DNA from: Scleromitrula shiraiana
Lineage: Eukaryota > Ascomycota > Leotiomycetes > Helotiales > Sclerotiniaceae
Direction: 5' to 3'
Assembly: GCA_028455995.1 (NCBI GenBank)
Contig: JABELC010000001.1
Span: forward strand, 3,770,501-3,834,500
DNA: 64,000 bases
Shown: positions 1 to 10,445 of the stretch, piece after piece
How the letters are laid out: every line of letters starts with the position of its first letter
How positions within the stretch are numbered: position 1 is the first letter of the stretch
Position numbers and translations under genes: made by a program
The notes under the pieces: model-generated
The model's database searches: none
What the model was told of the DNA's origin: nothing
What the model saw: the letters and a program-made list of their open reading frames with translations, nothing else

Positions 1-329
1 GAAACGAACCTCCCAGCTCCTGTTTTCTTCACCGCCTGGAAAACCTCGGGAGAATTGCCAATATATAACATATCAATCTCTGGATGGAACCAAAAATATC
101 CTTCGAGGTAAAAGTAACTTCCGAATTTTGTCCATCCGAGATGAGTCGTACATTGATATTGCATTGTTGAGTGGAGGTTGAAGAGAGGGGGTTTGGGGAT
201 ATGCGGATGGCGGTGGCTACCTATTTGGATTATGAGGCCGGGTGTGGTGAGGATATGGTATTCCCAGATGCGGAGTTGGATCTCGTATGGGAGGAATTCC
301 AATTGCGGGAACGTGAGTGAAAGGCTTTC
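1..329 (-). CDS. 2EXR-domain protein, partial (3' end outside window)
   Basis: The reverse strand of this stretch is open from 329 down to the window edge. It encodes the typical beginning of a 2EXR domain: FPQLEFLPYEIQLRIWEYHI followed by an LTTPGLIIQIG strand, matching the FP.LP.EIR..IW pattern of this Pezizomycotina family. Members are often F-box-like in appearance and of unknown function. No ATG lies in frame directly upstream. An in-frame TAG at 330-332 sits inside a good splice acceptor (pyrimidine-rich, CTCTAG), so this is probably an internal exon whose short first exon lies between 330 and about 480. I could not place that first exon with confidence. About 109 residues are visible and the C-terminus is cut by the window edge. 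The family assignment is firm; the gene model is incomplete. Confidence 0.7.
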
Positions 330-1281
330 CTAGAGAAGGGGATTAGATTTCGCGCGTTATATTATTTGATTGTTTGAAAAGAGTCTTGGACGAACATTTT
401 CAAAACTCTCTTTCTCTCTGGATTCACCTATATTCAGGGTGCTCAAGTCATGTATGGGTATACTCTCGGAAGTTGCCTAGTAGAAGGAAGTATTTATAAG
501 TTTTGAATTCAAATGTAAATGATCGAAGGCCCAACTTACACCATTCCCATAAGCTTGAACCGTGTATTTCTCCAAAGGTTTATGTGAAGCATCAAGATAA
601 TATTGTGAAGACGTCGAAAGAGCAAGCTCAACCAGAGCTTCACTCGGAGTACCATCGATCATGGTTGAAGCAAATAGAATATAATTGCAAGAATTGTGTA
701 CAATTCATATACGATATGAGAAGTTGAAGTCAAATAGAGACCAAAATAGTAATGGAGGAAGAAATTATAAAGAAAAGAAAAGAGTAGGATGAAGATAGTG
801 AGTGAATGGGTGTTAAAATAATAGGAGGATCTCCTCATTCCTCTTTCCAAATTTTCTTCTTAAGGAAAGTGCTACCCTACCACTGCAACAACTAGTTTTG
901 CATCCCAGGTTTCACTGGTTGGTAGGAGATTATGATTATAAGCAGAAATAACACTCAAGTTCATGGAGATGCGTGCTTAGTGATAAAACAAAATAAAATA
1001 CAATAAATGCGATAATAAATGATCGTGTGCATCAATCACATATTCAACCGCTTGACAAGGGAAAGTACTTGCAGATTCTGATACTATTTGAAATGTTATA
1101 AATCAAAGACGAAACAAGGAATAGAAATATGAGTATTCAAAAATATGGTCTTCTTTCGTATCATAATATCCTGCCAAATCTCAATTCCCATTCGCATTGC
1201 AACACCAAAATACACAAACTCCAGCCTCATTGAATGTATCATTAGACCCAGAACATCAAACACGCTCAAATGATTCCTCTG
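330..1281. other. Intergenic region, no supported gene
   Basis: About 950 bp between the 2EXR exon and the stop of the acyl-CoA synthetase gene. It probably holds the 5' end of the 2EXR gene, including its unplaced first exon, and the 3' UTR of the synthetase. The short ORFs here show no recognisable domain and AT-rich, non-coding-like composition. Confidence 0.6.
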
Positions 1282-3266
1282 TTATAACTTGACACTTCCC
1301 CCGTTCAACTCCAACCATTCCTTCTCTCTAAAAGGAACATACTCACCCCCTCTCAACCACCACAATTGATCCCCATCCATCTGATTCGGATCAACCCCCT
1401 GCTTTCTAACCACATGTTTAACCAGCTTAATAGTACCCGTGAGATCTAATTCGCCCTTCTTAACCCTCAAGAACAAAGGCACCGCATAACTTGGCAATCC
1501 CTTTTTCACCCACCCCGCCAACTCCTTCATAACAACTTCCAATCTCTCTTCATTCTTCAACACAATCGCTACACAACCTGCTCTACCATCGTGATGGGGT
1601 AGTTCCACTCCATATACATTCGCCTGGTCGATATCTGGATGCGTTGATAAAGCTTCTGACACCTCGTTCGTAGAGACGTTCTCGGATTTCCAACGATAGG
1701 TATCGCCGATTCGATCATTAAACCATACTCTACCCTCTTCATCCCACGTCATTACATCGCCAGTCCTAAACCATGCGTCTCCCTTTTCAAATACATCTCT
1801 TAGTATCTTCCTTTCCGAAGAGCTATCATTGTTGAAGTAGCCCTGAAACAAAGTTTTAGTATCATTGGGATCAAGTTTGTAGAGCATTTCTCCGGGTGAA
1901 CCATATGGGACTCGAGTGCAAAACCCGGTGTCTGGAGATCGGAGAGGCTGTTCGGCTTCTATATCTAGTTCTACAACTGCCCATCCCCTTTTGAGTATTA
2001 GCCCATAGATTGATCCATTGCGACCTACTGCACCTTTGCTGAAATCATTTCTGGAAAAGTTCCAACTTCCGCCTGTGCTTTCTGTTGCAGAGTAAAATTC
2101 TGCAATAGTATCAATTCCGAATCGTTCTTTAAATCTATTCCAGACATCGGGTCGCAGACCATTGCCTAGTGCCATTCTGACATTGTTTTTCTTGTCAAGA
2201 TTTTCTTTTGTTACGGGGTCAAATTGGGGAGGTGCGGATAGGAGATAACGGCATGTTTCGCCGACATATTGAATAACGGTTGCTTTGCTTTCTCTGACCT
2301 CTGACCAAAATGTCGAAGTGGAGAATTTCTTTCCAATACAGATGGTTGCGCCTTGAGCAAGAGTTGTCAGGACTCCAAGAATACTGGCTGATGAATGATA
2401 TAATGGCATGCACTAAGATAATTAGTTGTGGACATGAAAAACGAACGTGGACTTACTGTATAGAATATATCAGGTCTTCTATACCCACACCAATGTGGAA
2501 CTAAAACTGAACCTAAATTTATCTTCTTCCAGCTAACGATTGCAGGTTTGGGCAAGCCTGTTGTACCGCTAGTATATATAAGAATGCTGATATCCTCTGC
2601 TACCATCTCTGTCCTCGAAGAATTTGGTTCCCGTATACCTTCTGTTGAATTGATAGCAGCCTCAATCTCAGGTGTTAAAACCTGAAAAATGACTGTAGGC
2701 AGCTCATCCCGGATCTCTTGCGTTATATTTTGTTGAACTGATGGATCAATGATACACAACCTTGTAGTAGAGATTTTGATGCAATGCAACAAGGCCTTTT
2801 CTGTAAGATGGTAGTTGACAAATGCTGGTTTGGCTCCAATGCTCCATAATGCAAACCAAATAAAGATAAACCTATCCGAATTCATGAAATTCATAGCAAT
2901 AATGTCCTTCGGCTTGATGCCGCAGGTATTCTTCAACCATGTCCCATATTTCAATACCAAGTCGTAAGTTTCTTTATATGTCCAGCTTTTCCCTTCAAAT
3001 ATTAAAAATGTATCGTTCCCAAATTTTCCTAGAGCATTGTCTTCGAGTACATAAAACATGTTTACTCGGTCCCGTCTTTCTCTTCGACGAAGAACAGCTC
3101 TTGCCTTCATGCCACCGCCCATTACTCGATAATCGTTTCCTACAGCAAGTTTTGCATTGAGGTATGCCAGACCAGCAATAGCTGCCGGTGCTGCTAGAGC
3201 TAGTGGAACTAATGGTTTATTAGTATATCTAACAATCTACAAATCTTAAATAAACTGACCTGGCAT
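1282..3266 (-). CDS. FAT1: Very-long-chain acyl-CoA synthetase / fatty acid transporter (FATP/Fat1 family)
   Basis: AMP-forming enzyme that activates long and very long fatty acids with ATP and CoA; fungal Fat1 proteins couple this to fatty acid uptake or peroxisomal handling. I join three exons: 3266-3260, 3208-2457 and 2412-1282, giving 629 residues, the usual family length. The first exon is only ATGCCAG. Its intron has a TACTAAT branch point and CATTAG acceptor, and joining restores an N-terminus MPVPLALAAPAAIAGLAYLN, a hydrophobic anchor typical of the family. The second intron starts GTAAGT and ends TTAG, restoring IFYTCMPLYHSSAS. The P-loop signature IYTSGTTGLPKP lies near residue 215, and the FATP/VLACS signature GDTYRWKSENVSTNEV lies in the C-terminal half. 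The family is certain. Whether the true role is transport or peroxisomal activation cannot be read from sequence. Confidence 0.93.
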
Positions 3267-3743
3267 TTTGACAATGTCAAATCAGATTCAGCCGAATTCA
3301 GTGACAATTCAACAACAACCTAGTTTCTTATGCGTATATATGTATATGTATTATGAGAGGGCGATAAATGTTATACTCTGTCAATGAACTAAACAATCAA
3401 CTGAATCCCTGAAGCTTCTAGAGGTGGAATGAACTTCTGAAACTATAAAAGAAGCAAAAATAACGTAGGGTCCTCCCCGCACCGAATATGGTAATTGATG
3501 CGATGTGAGGTAATACAGCAATGTATTCAATCAAGTCAATAACGGTTAAGGCGAAAAGAACAACATCTCATCTAGCTTGACAGAGAGATGACAGAGGGAG
3601 AATATGAAAGAAAGGACATTGGAAGTGGTGAGAGAATAATACGTACCTTGTACGCATAATATTCATTTCACCATACATATCCCGAGGTAGTATTATTCCA
3701 ACATTTGTATGCCTAGGTGATTAGATTAAAGTGATTTCGCAAA

Positions 3744-3766
3744 AATAATAATAATAATAATAATAA
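3744..3766. repeat. AAT trinucleotide microsatellite
   Basis: About seven and a half uninterrupted AAT units in the intergenic region upstream of the acyl-CoA synthetase gene. Confidence 0.9.
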
Positions 3767-4100
3767 AGATAGAGAAAATGACAATTCTAGGCTAAATTAG
3801 GCATAAAGCGCAAGGTTTAATGGACGTTAATAATTAACACTTATCGAGTAGCGCTGACATTAATATCCACTTATTAGCATGTACAATGATTTTTATATAA
3901 ATTATGTGAGACTAGGCTTAATATAGTAAAGTTATCTTACAAAATCATTATATTTGATTAAATATTATCTGTATTTTTTTTGGGGCGAAATCACTCTATT
4001 GGTTGGAATATCGAGATTGTTTCATTGTCAAAAAACTTATACCTCGGCAGGATGTTTAGGCCATCATCGGTGTCACTTGATATCCTTTGATACTCGTATT

Positions 4101-4140
4101 TCCCCTCCTCCTCGTCCTCCTCCTCCTCCTCTTCTTCTCT
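4101..4140. repeat. CTC/CTT pyrimidine tract
   Basis: A nearly pure pyrimidine run made of CTC and CTT triplets, about 340 bp upstream of the PIG-S start codon. Such tracts are frequent in fungal promoters and 5' UTRs; no direct function can be shown. Confidence 0.8.
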
Positions 4141-4420
4141 AACTATTCTGAGCCAATTTCAGGGAGCCATGTTATAGAAAGTGAAGCTTTCCATAGTCAC
4201 ATAGTTTACCAATTGGCCGGAAAGTTTCTATGATTCGGCACAGGACAGGTAAATTCAGCCGATATGAAGTTTAATCAATTTGTTAGCGTGACTTGAGTAC
4301 CCTTTGCCTGGAACTGCCCGTGCCCACCGGCCCTAGCTTCAGCCTTGCCGCAAAACTGTAATCTTCTCTAAAACACAGCCTTTCATCGCTAAAAACACTC
4401 TCAGTCACAACCTCGCCAGC

Positions 4421-4480
4421 ATGACAAATAGCTCGTTCGAAATGTACATCTAGCAAATGGACCTTCAAGATCCAACATAA
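4421..4480 (+). promoter_or_regulatory. Two tandem uORFs in the PIG-S leader
   Basis: uORF1 runs from ATG 4421 to TAG 4453 and encodes 10 residues. uORF2 runs from ATG 4457 to TAA 4478-4480 and encodes 7 residues (MDLQDPT). The last base of the uORF2 stop is the first base of the main ATG (TAATG), an arrangement that could favour reinitiation or translational coupling. Whether the transcript starts upstream of 4421 is not visible in the sequence. Confidence 0.55.
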
Positions 4481-6143
4481 TGTCAACTTCAACAAATGCG
4501 CCTGCATCCTCAGGACTAAATGGGAACTTAAAAGAAGATGTGGGGATAATTGATATTGCACCAGCAAATGCTGTCGCAGCAGTAGAGAAGAAAAAAGAAC
4601 CACCGCCAGATACGCCAGAGAGTATTCGGTTGCGAACTCAAGTTATCCTTTCATTCTGGGCCATAGTTATATTCTTCGGTCTACCAATATGGTGGAAGAC
4701 AACAACAATATACAGGGCACCTTTGCCCTTAGATCAAATGATAGATTGGGCAGATGGAAGAGTATGTTTATAATATTCAATACTAAACAATCTGTTAATC
4801 ATCCTATGTAGGCATGTCGACCTGTTTTTCCTCTTAGAATATCGATAGAAGCCGATTCTCTACAAGAACATGAAGCGCAAAATCTTCTGCGAACTACACA
4901 ACATGCCTTAGACGATTTAAATGATTTCTCGGCACATCACCTACGATTACAACTTTCTCCTACAAACAATGCTTCAACTACATCGAGAGGGTTGTCTGCC
5001 GGTGGGATAGATGAGGAGGTTGCATTGGTTATAAGGTTACTACCAGGGACGGCATCAGAAGCAAATCTACAAGCATATGCGCCGATATTGGATATTTACT
5101 ATGCACCAAACCAAATACCCTCGAGTTCATCCTCTTCGTCTTCGTTAGCAACCTATATCGCCAACACTTTAAGGGGGGTGTTTGCCGAAGAGCAAGCCAT
5201 GATTGCATATCTACTTTCCACAAGTTCAGCGCCACCAGAGAGAAGTCCGAAAGCCTTGGCGCCAGAATTGGCTGATTCATTGGCGAAATGGACTACACGG
5301 TCGTTGAAATATTCTGGGACATACCATTTGACTTTCTCCCTATTTACTCCCACAGCGCTTCCATCCTCTTGGGATATTGAGGCATCGTTGGAAGAACATA
5401 TGAAGCCGTTATTGGAAAGCTTCACTGCGATAAGCAATTTTACAATTGATACCCAGGTTCAATTATATGCCACGCCTGGTGTAAGTGGGAGTGTATTGAG
5501 AAAGGAGGATTTGAGCGGTTTCATCAATGCTGCAGAATGGCCATTAAGTCCCAGTATTGGAGGTGCACCTACTATCAATTTTATCCTTTACGTTGGAGAT
5601 ATGGAAGTTGAAGGAGGAGGGAAGAGTTGGCTGATACCACAATGGGGAGGGGTTGTTATCCAATCAGACATTTCAGACTTAAGACCTGCTATGCTTACAT
5701 TTTCTACTCAACTTATGTCATTATTGGGGGCCCCAGAGACCGGTTCTCTTCCATTGCGTCTTATGACATTAGTTCGTGTACGAAGTGCCGGGTTATTACT
5801 CAAGGCGAGTGGCACATTAGGAAGTCTAGCACGGTTGAGTCTAGCTCTTCCATCAATCAGCATACCTGAAACGGTGGCCGATGGCGTGTATACGACAATT
5901 GATCATTTGAAGAAAGCCTGTGATGGTTTGGGGGGTAAAGAAGGATTGGAAAATGCAAGGATTGCCGAAGAAGCTGCGGAGAAAGCTTTCTTCGAGAAGA
6001 GTATGGTTGGCCAGGTATACTTTCCAGATGAACACAAAGTAGCTGTTTATCTACCGCTGCTAGGACCCGTTGGTGTACCTTTGGTTATGGGTATCTTGAA
6101 GGAGGTCAAGGCTTGGAGGAAAAGAAGGAGAACGTCTAATTGA
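4480..6143 (+). CDS. GPI17: GPI transamidase subunit PIG-S (Gpi17)
   Basis: Subunit of the ER GPI-transamidase complex that attaches GPI anchors to proteins. Two exons, 4480-4761 and 4812-6143, are separated by a 50 bp intron (GTATGT donor, ACTAAAC branch, TGTAG acceptor), giving 537 residues. The join reads WADGRACRPVFPLRISIE. Architecture fits PIG-S: a transmembrane segment near residues 50-70 (VILSFWAIVIFFGLPIWW) just before the conserved region containing YRAPLP, a large lumenal domain, and a second hydrophobic segment near the C-terminus (VYLPLLGPVGVPLVMGILKE) followed by a basic tail. The frame is continuous upstream of the internal Met at 4992 and exon 1 supplies the N-terminal membrane anchor, so I start at 4480. 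Two uORFs precede it. Assignment is confident from topology and conserved motifs. Confidence 0.9.
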
Positions 6144-6588
6144 TCGAATTTAGAATCTAGAATAATGATTAATGAGAGGCGTATTGTGCCTCAACTGTTT
6201 AAGTTTTGGATGCAGAAAAATTTGCGTTTGTTGGGGGTATTTGATTCAATAATACCTTTATAGTCTAAATCGAGAATATCTATATAGCTCAGATGAGAAT
6301 GTATCGTCTTCCATCTGGGATTAAAATTGAGCTGTAAGAAATATACCTACCAAAATTTTAACTCTCATCACCAAAGCTTCCGCCCCAAGTAGTCCGTCTA
6401 TACCATATTGGGTTAGCCTGACCTCTTTTAGCAGATCCCTGAATATAATTTTTTGCTCCCAAATAATCCAATTTTTATGTATGACCCTCACGCAGATTGA
6501 AAAATCTAGAATTTTTCTTCTTGGAACATGGGATATTACCTAAACAAATCCGGAAGATGATCTTTGCTGATCACATATCTGAATATCG
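6144..6588. other. Intergenic region between PIG-S and WDR6 genes
   Basis: About 445 bp between two tandem plus-strand genes. It should carry the PIG-S 3' UTR and the promoter and leader of the WD-repeat gene. No coding signal is seen. Confidence 0.7.
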
Positions 6589-9500
6589 ATGTCTTTCAAG
6601 GTCCGTGACTCATTAAATCATGCGACGACTAGGACCTCAACTCACTCGCTTTATGATAGCATAATCATTCGTTGAACCCAATCCTGGCATTGGAGTTTTA
6701 TCATACATCAACCGATACTGTGTTGATACTCGCAGCCGAAGGACCATTCTTGAAGATTTTCGACGCAGAATCTTCAAAATTACTAAGCCAATGTCGAACA
6801 TTCGATGAGCAGGCTATCCATGGCCTCATCGCCAGGGATTTGTCGGATGATGTTGACAATTTAGAGGTTGTGATATGGGGCGGATCATATGTGACGTTGC
6901 TTTGCAAATCCAAACTCGAGGAACTGATCCAGCAGAATGTTCCGAGTATCACTGAAATGGCTGAATTGGCAAGCGACTGGATTCTCGGTGTTGCTTTCTG
7001 TCCTTGGGAACAACAAAGTTGCATTATGATCACTGCTCATAATGCTATGCTTCAAGCAACCATGCAAAGAGAACATCCATCAAAATCAATTTCGTTAAGA
7101 CAATTGCATCCACCTTCACGGTCCATGTTGTACTCAGCCAGTCTCATTTGTGAAAATGAAGACACGGTCATTGTGGCAGCAGGAACTATCTTCGGTGAGA
7201 TTATTGTTTGGAAATGTGTTGCTTCCGAAGAAAACACAGTTTTCCTCAACGAAGTATTGTTCGTGTTTACTGGCCACGAAGGCTCTATCTTTGGTGTTGA
7301 TATTTCCCCAATCATCACTGGTAAGGATGGTAAGTCTACTAGGCTGCTGGCTAGTTGCAGTGATGATCGTACGATACGTATATGGAACCTTACTGGTAGG
7401 CCACAAAGAGATGAGAAAACTGCAAGTCTAGCTAAGGAATTAATGCCGCGAGAGACTGGCTTTGGTGGGAATTCGAGGCCTGATGATTCCAATGATCCTC
7501 TTAATCGATGCGTCGCTCAAGTTATGGCTCATGCATCCCGTATCTGGGGTGTTAAGTTTCTGTGCCATAATGATGCAAGGCTGGATTCTTCTCCAATCAC
7601 TGTCCTCTCTTTTGGGGAAGATGCTACTACACAGCAATGGTCACTTCGGTTAAATCCTAGATCTGAAGAAAAGCAAGCTACCGGCATTCTAGAGATTGAC
7701 GTTTCTAAACTGAGTGCAGAAACTTCTGCTCAATTGACTCACGTTGAAACATTTGCATTCAATAGTGGCAAGCATATATGGTCAGCGGCTGTTACTAACT
7801 CAAAAGGTAATCGCAGTTTACTAGCCACCGGCGGACATGATGGGAAAATATCAACTTACATATTAAACAACGAGCCTGGGACAGACTCGGAAATGATCTC
7901 AGAACACCAATTTGGTACCGGGAATAACGTAGAAGATCAAAATATGAAGCGCTCCTCTAAATCCTTGGTTCTCGAATTAGAGGATGTTCTCAAATCTCTT
8001 GCCCCACCCAACTCTCCCCCTTCGCTAGAAGTGGATCAAATGAATGTTTCGAAGAAGAAAGTTTCTAAGGATGCCTTCAATCGCTATGCTTTTGTGTCAG
8101 AGAGTGTATTTGTAATCACAACAACATCTGGTAGAGTTCTTAAAGCTACCATTGATAATTCCGTTACATATGAGGAATTAGATCTGCCAGAACCAAGCTC
8201 CGGGGATCTGAAATCATACTCTGTTCTCAAAGCAATACCTGAATTTGGGCTATGTTTCCTCGCTGGGACAAATGGAAAAATATTTGCTTATCGCATGGGC
8301 TCATCAATCAAGGAAATAGGACACGTAGATGGCAAGCCGTCAGACATGTTCATCATTTCTAGACCAGGCGTCGCAGTTATTGAATTGGTAGTTACTGTGC
8401 TAGGAGCTAAGATGCTAGTCATCTTTCCAATACATTTGGATTCACCAACTACTTATTCTTTTGGGAATAAGAAGACTCTTCCCATACCTTCGTATTTTGT
8501 TGTAACGGCGGCTAGCTCATGTGGCTCTTTTCGCGTGTTAGGCTCGAGAGACGGCCATATAGCTGCTGATGATCCTGTCGGTACTTTGTCAGTTTGGAGT
8601 CGGTTGCGTACTGGTACCAACGATGCCATCACTTCTATTGTTCCTATCCCTGGTCAGAATCAGAGTCCACAGCAAGTGGGCACTTTCGTAACCACAAGTC
8701 GGGATGGGACATATGCTATTTTCTCAATCTCCAAAACAGAAAATCCGGGTGCACCTGAGATATCGTGTATTCATCGAGCATCACCACCATTTGGGCCCTT
8801 AATTGAGGCTTGTTGGTTTCAAGGATCAGACCTCATTCTCTACGGATTCAAAAGCAAGAGCCTTGTGGTTTGGAACGAATCAAAACAGTCTGAAATCATG
8901 CGTGTAGAATGTGGTGGGGCACATCGAGCTCATGCATATTCGGCACTCAAAAATGAAAAGGGGGGTGGTAGTGGTCATTTGGTTTACACCAAGGCTTCTA
9001 AGTTATATCTGCACTCTCAAAACGTACCATCACATCGTACAATCAAGCCTGGTGGTCATGGACGAGAAATTAAGGCTTGTGCTATATTGCCAGGAAGTGG
9101 CCTTATCGCTACAGGTGCAGAGGATACAAACATCCGATTATGGCGATATCATGAATCTGGCCTAGGACAGTTTGATTGCCATGCAGTCATACAAAAGCAC
9201 ACAGCCGGTATACAGCACCTCCAATGGCATGGCTCCTCGTATCTTTTAAGCAGTGGTGGTGTAGAAGAATTCTATATCTGGGCTATTCGGGAAATCCCTG
9301 GATTCGGTATTGGAGTAGTTTGTGAAGCATCTTCTCCCGACCCAACCGAAGAAAAAGATTTGCGTATCATGGGATTCGACGTTTCTAGTGCGCTACTCCA
9401 AGGATATCCAGCAGGCCTTCTGATCAGTCTAGCTTATTCTGATTCAACTATCCGCACATATTATTACTCGAAGGAAAGAGGCTTTAGACAACTTGCTCGT

Positions 9501-10154
9501 GGACAATATACATCTGCTTGTCTTACAAAGATTCATCACCTTCGATCATCCAACAATGATCTATACCTCCTAACTGCAGCTACGGACGGGAATCTTTGTA
9601 CCTGGCACGTATCGCTGCCAATGCTTGAGCCAAATCCCAAAGATACTCAAGTTTCAGAATTCACCCTACTATCTCATCAGAAAGTACATCAGAGTGCTAT
9701 TAAATCACTCGACATAACCTCAAACACTTTTGAGTCTAGTGATCGTATTATTGTTGCTACTGGCGGTGACGATAATGCACTTGGTATCACAATCTACACG
9801 GCACCAGAACCATCATCACCAGTATCATCAACCTTCGAGTCAAAACCCGAAACCGTCATTCTACGATCTGCGCATGCTGCTGCGGTAACTGGTCTTGCTT
9901 TTGCTTTGGATTTAAAAGATGGGAAAGATGATTTGTACATTTTTTCGTCGAGTACGGATCAGAGAGTCAAGACGTGGAAAGTTAAGCTCCAGGAGAAGAG
10001 GAATCATGACGAGTGCCCGGTAAATATTGAGATGACTGCGGATGAGTTCACTTCGATTAGTGACATTGGGGATGTGGCTATTCTTGATGATGGTAGCTCA
10101 AAGAAGGCGGTTATTGTTGGGCATGGTATGGATGTTTGGTCGCTGGAGGTATAG
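6589..10154 (+). CDS. RTT10: WD-repeat protein WDR6/Rtt10 (tRNA 2'-O-methylation cofactor family)
   Basis: Large beta-propeller protein of about 1168 residues. WDR6/Rtt10 proteins bind the Trm7/FTSJ1 methyltransferase for 2'-O-methylation of the tRNA wobble position and have also been linked to endosomal recycling. The N-terminus carries the family hallmark (ILAAEGPFLKIFDAESSKLL, then IHGL). WD units are visible at roughly residues 200-245 (TGHEGSIFGVD to RTIRIWNL), 285-330, 795-840 (GHGREIKACAIL to TNIRLWRY) and again toward the end (STDQRVKTWKV). The long frame has no ATG at its apparent start (TTG at 6672) and a TAG at 6657-6659. I therefore propose a 12-nt first exon, 6589-6600 (ATGTCTTTCAAG), and an intron 6601-6659, giving MSFKHNHSLNPILALEF. 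That donor (GTCCGT) is weak, so the start is uncertain; the family call is not. Confidence 0.85.
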
Positions 10155-10445
10155 ACAAACTAAATTGATTTGCGCAGTTTTCACAGATACCTGTTTATTT
10201 ATTGATGAGCCGTGGTTGAATATGTATATATAAGTCGACTTTTTCCAGAGATCTTTTCACCCCACAACATAGGGTCACTAGATAGATAAAAACACATAAA
10301 CAATTCATTAATTTGACTGACTTTAGATACTTTCCAGCGCCCCACGATTTCATTCTCCCGGAGTAACACAAAAGGAATGAAAATATCCCAAACAATTATC
10401 AATTTATCATCCGTATCATTCTTGATATCGCTATCCTATCCTTCT

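Larger units (their letters stand above)
3267..4420. other. Divergent intergenic region between FAT1 and PIG-S genes
   Basis: About 1.15 kb separating two divergent genes, so it should hold both promoters. It is AT-rich, contains an AAT microsatellite at 3744-3766 and a CTC/CTT-rich pyrimidine tract at 4101-4140. No supported coding region is present; a 62-codon frame over the pyrimidine tract is simple repeat. Confidence 0.7.
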
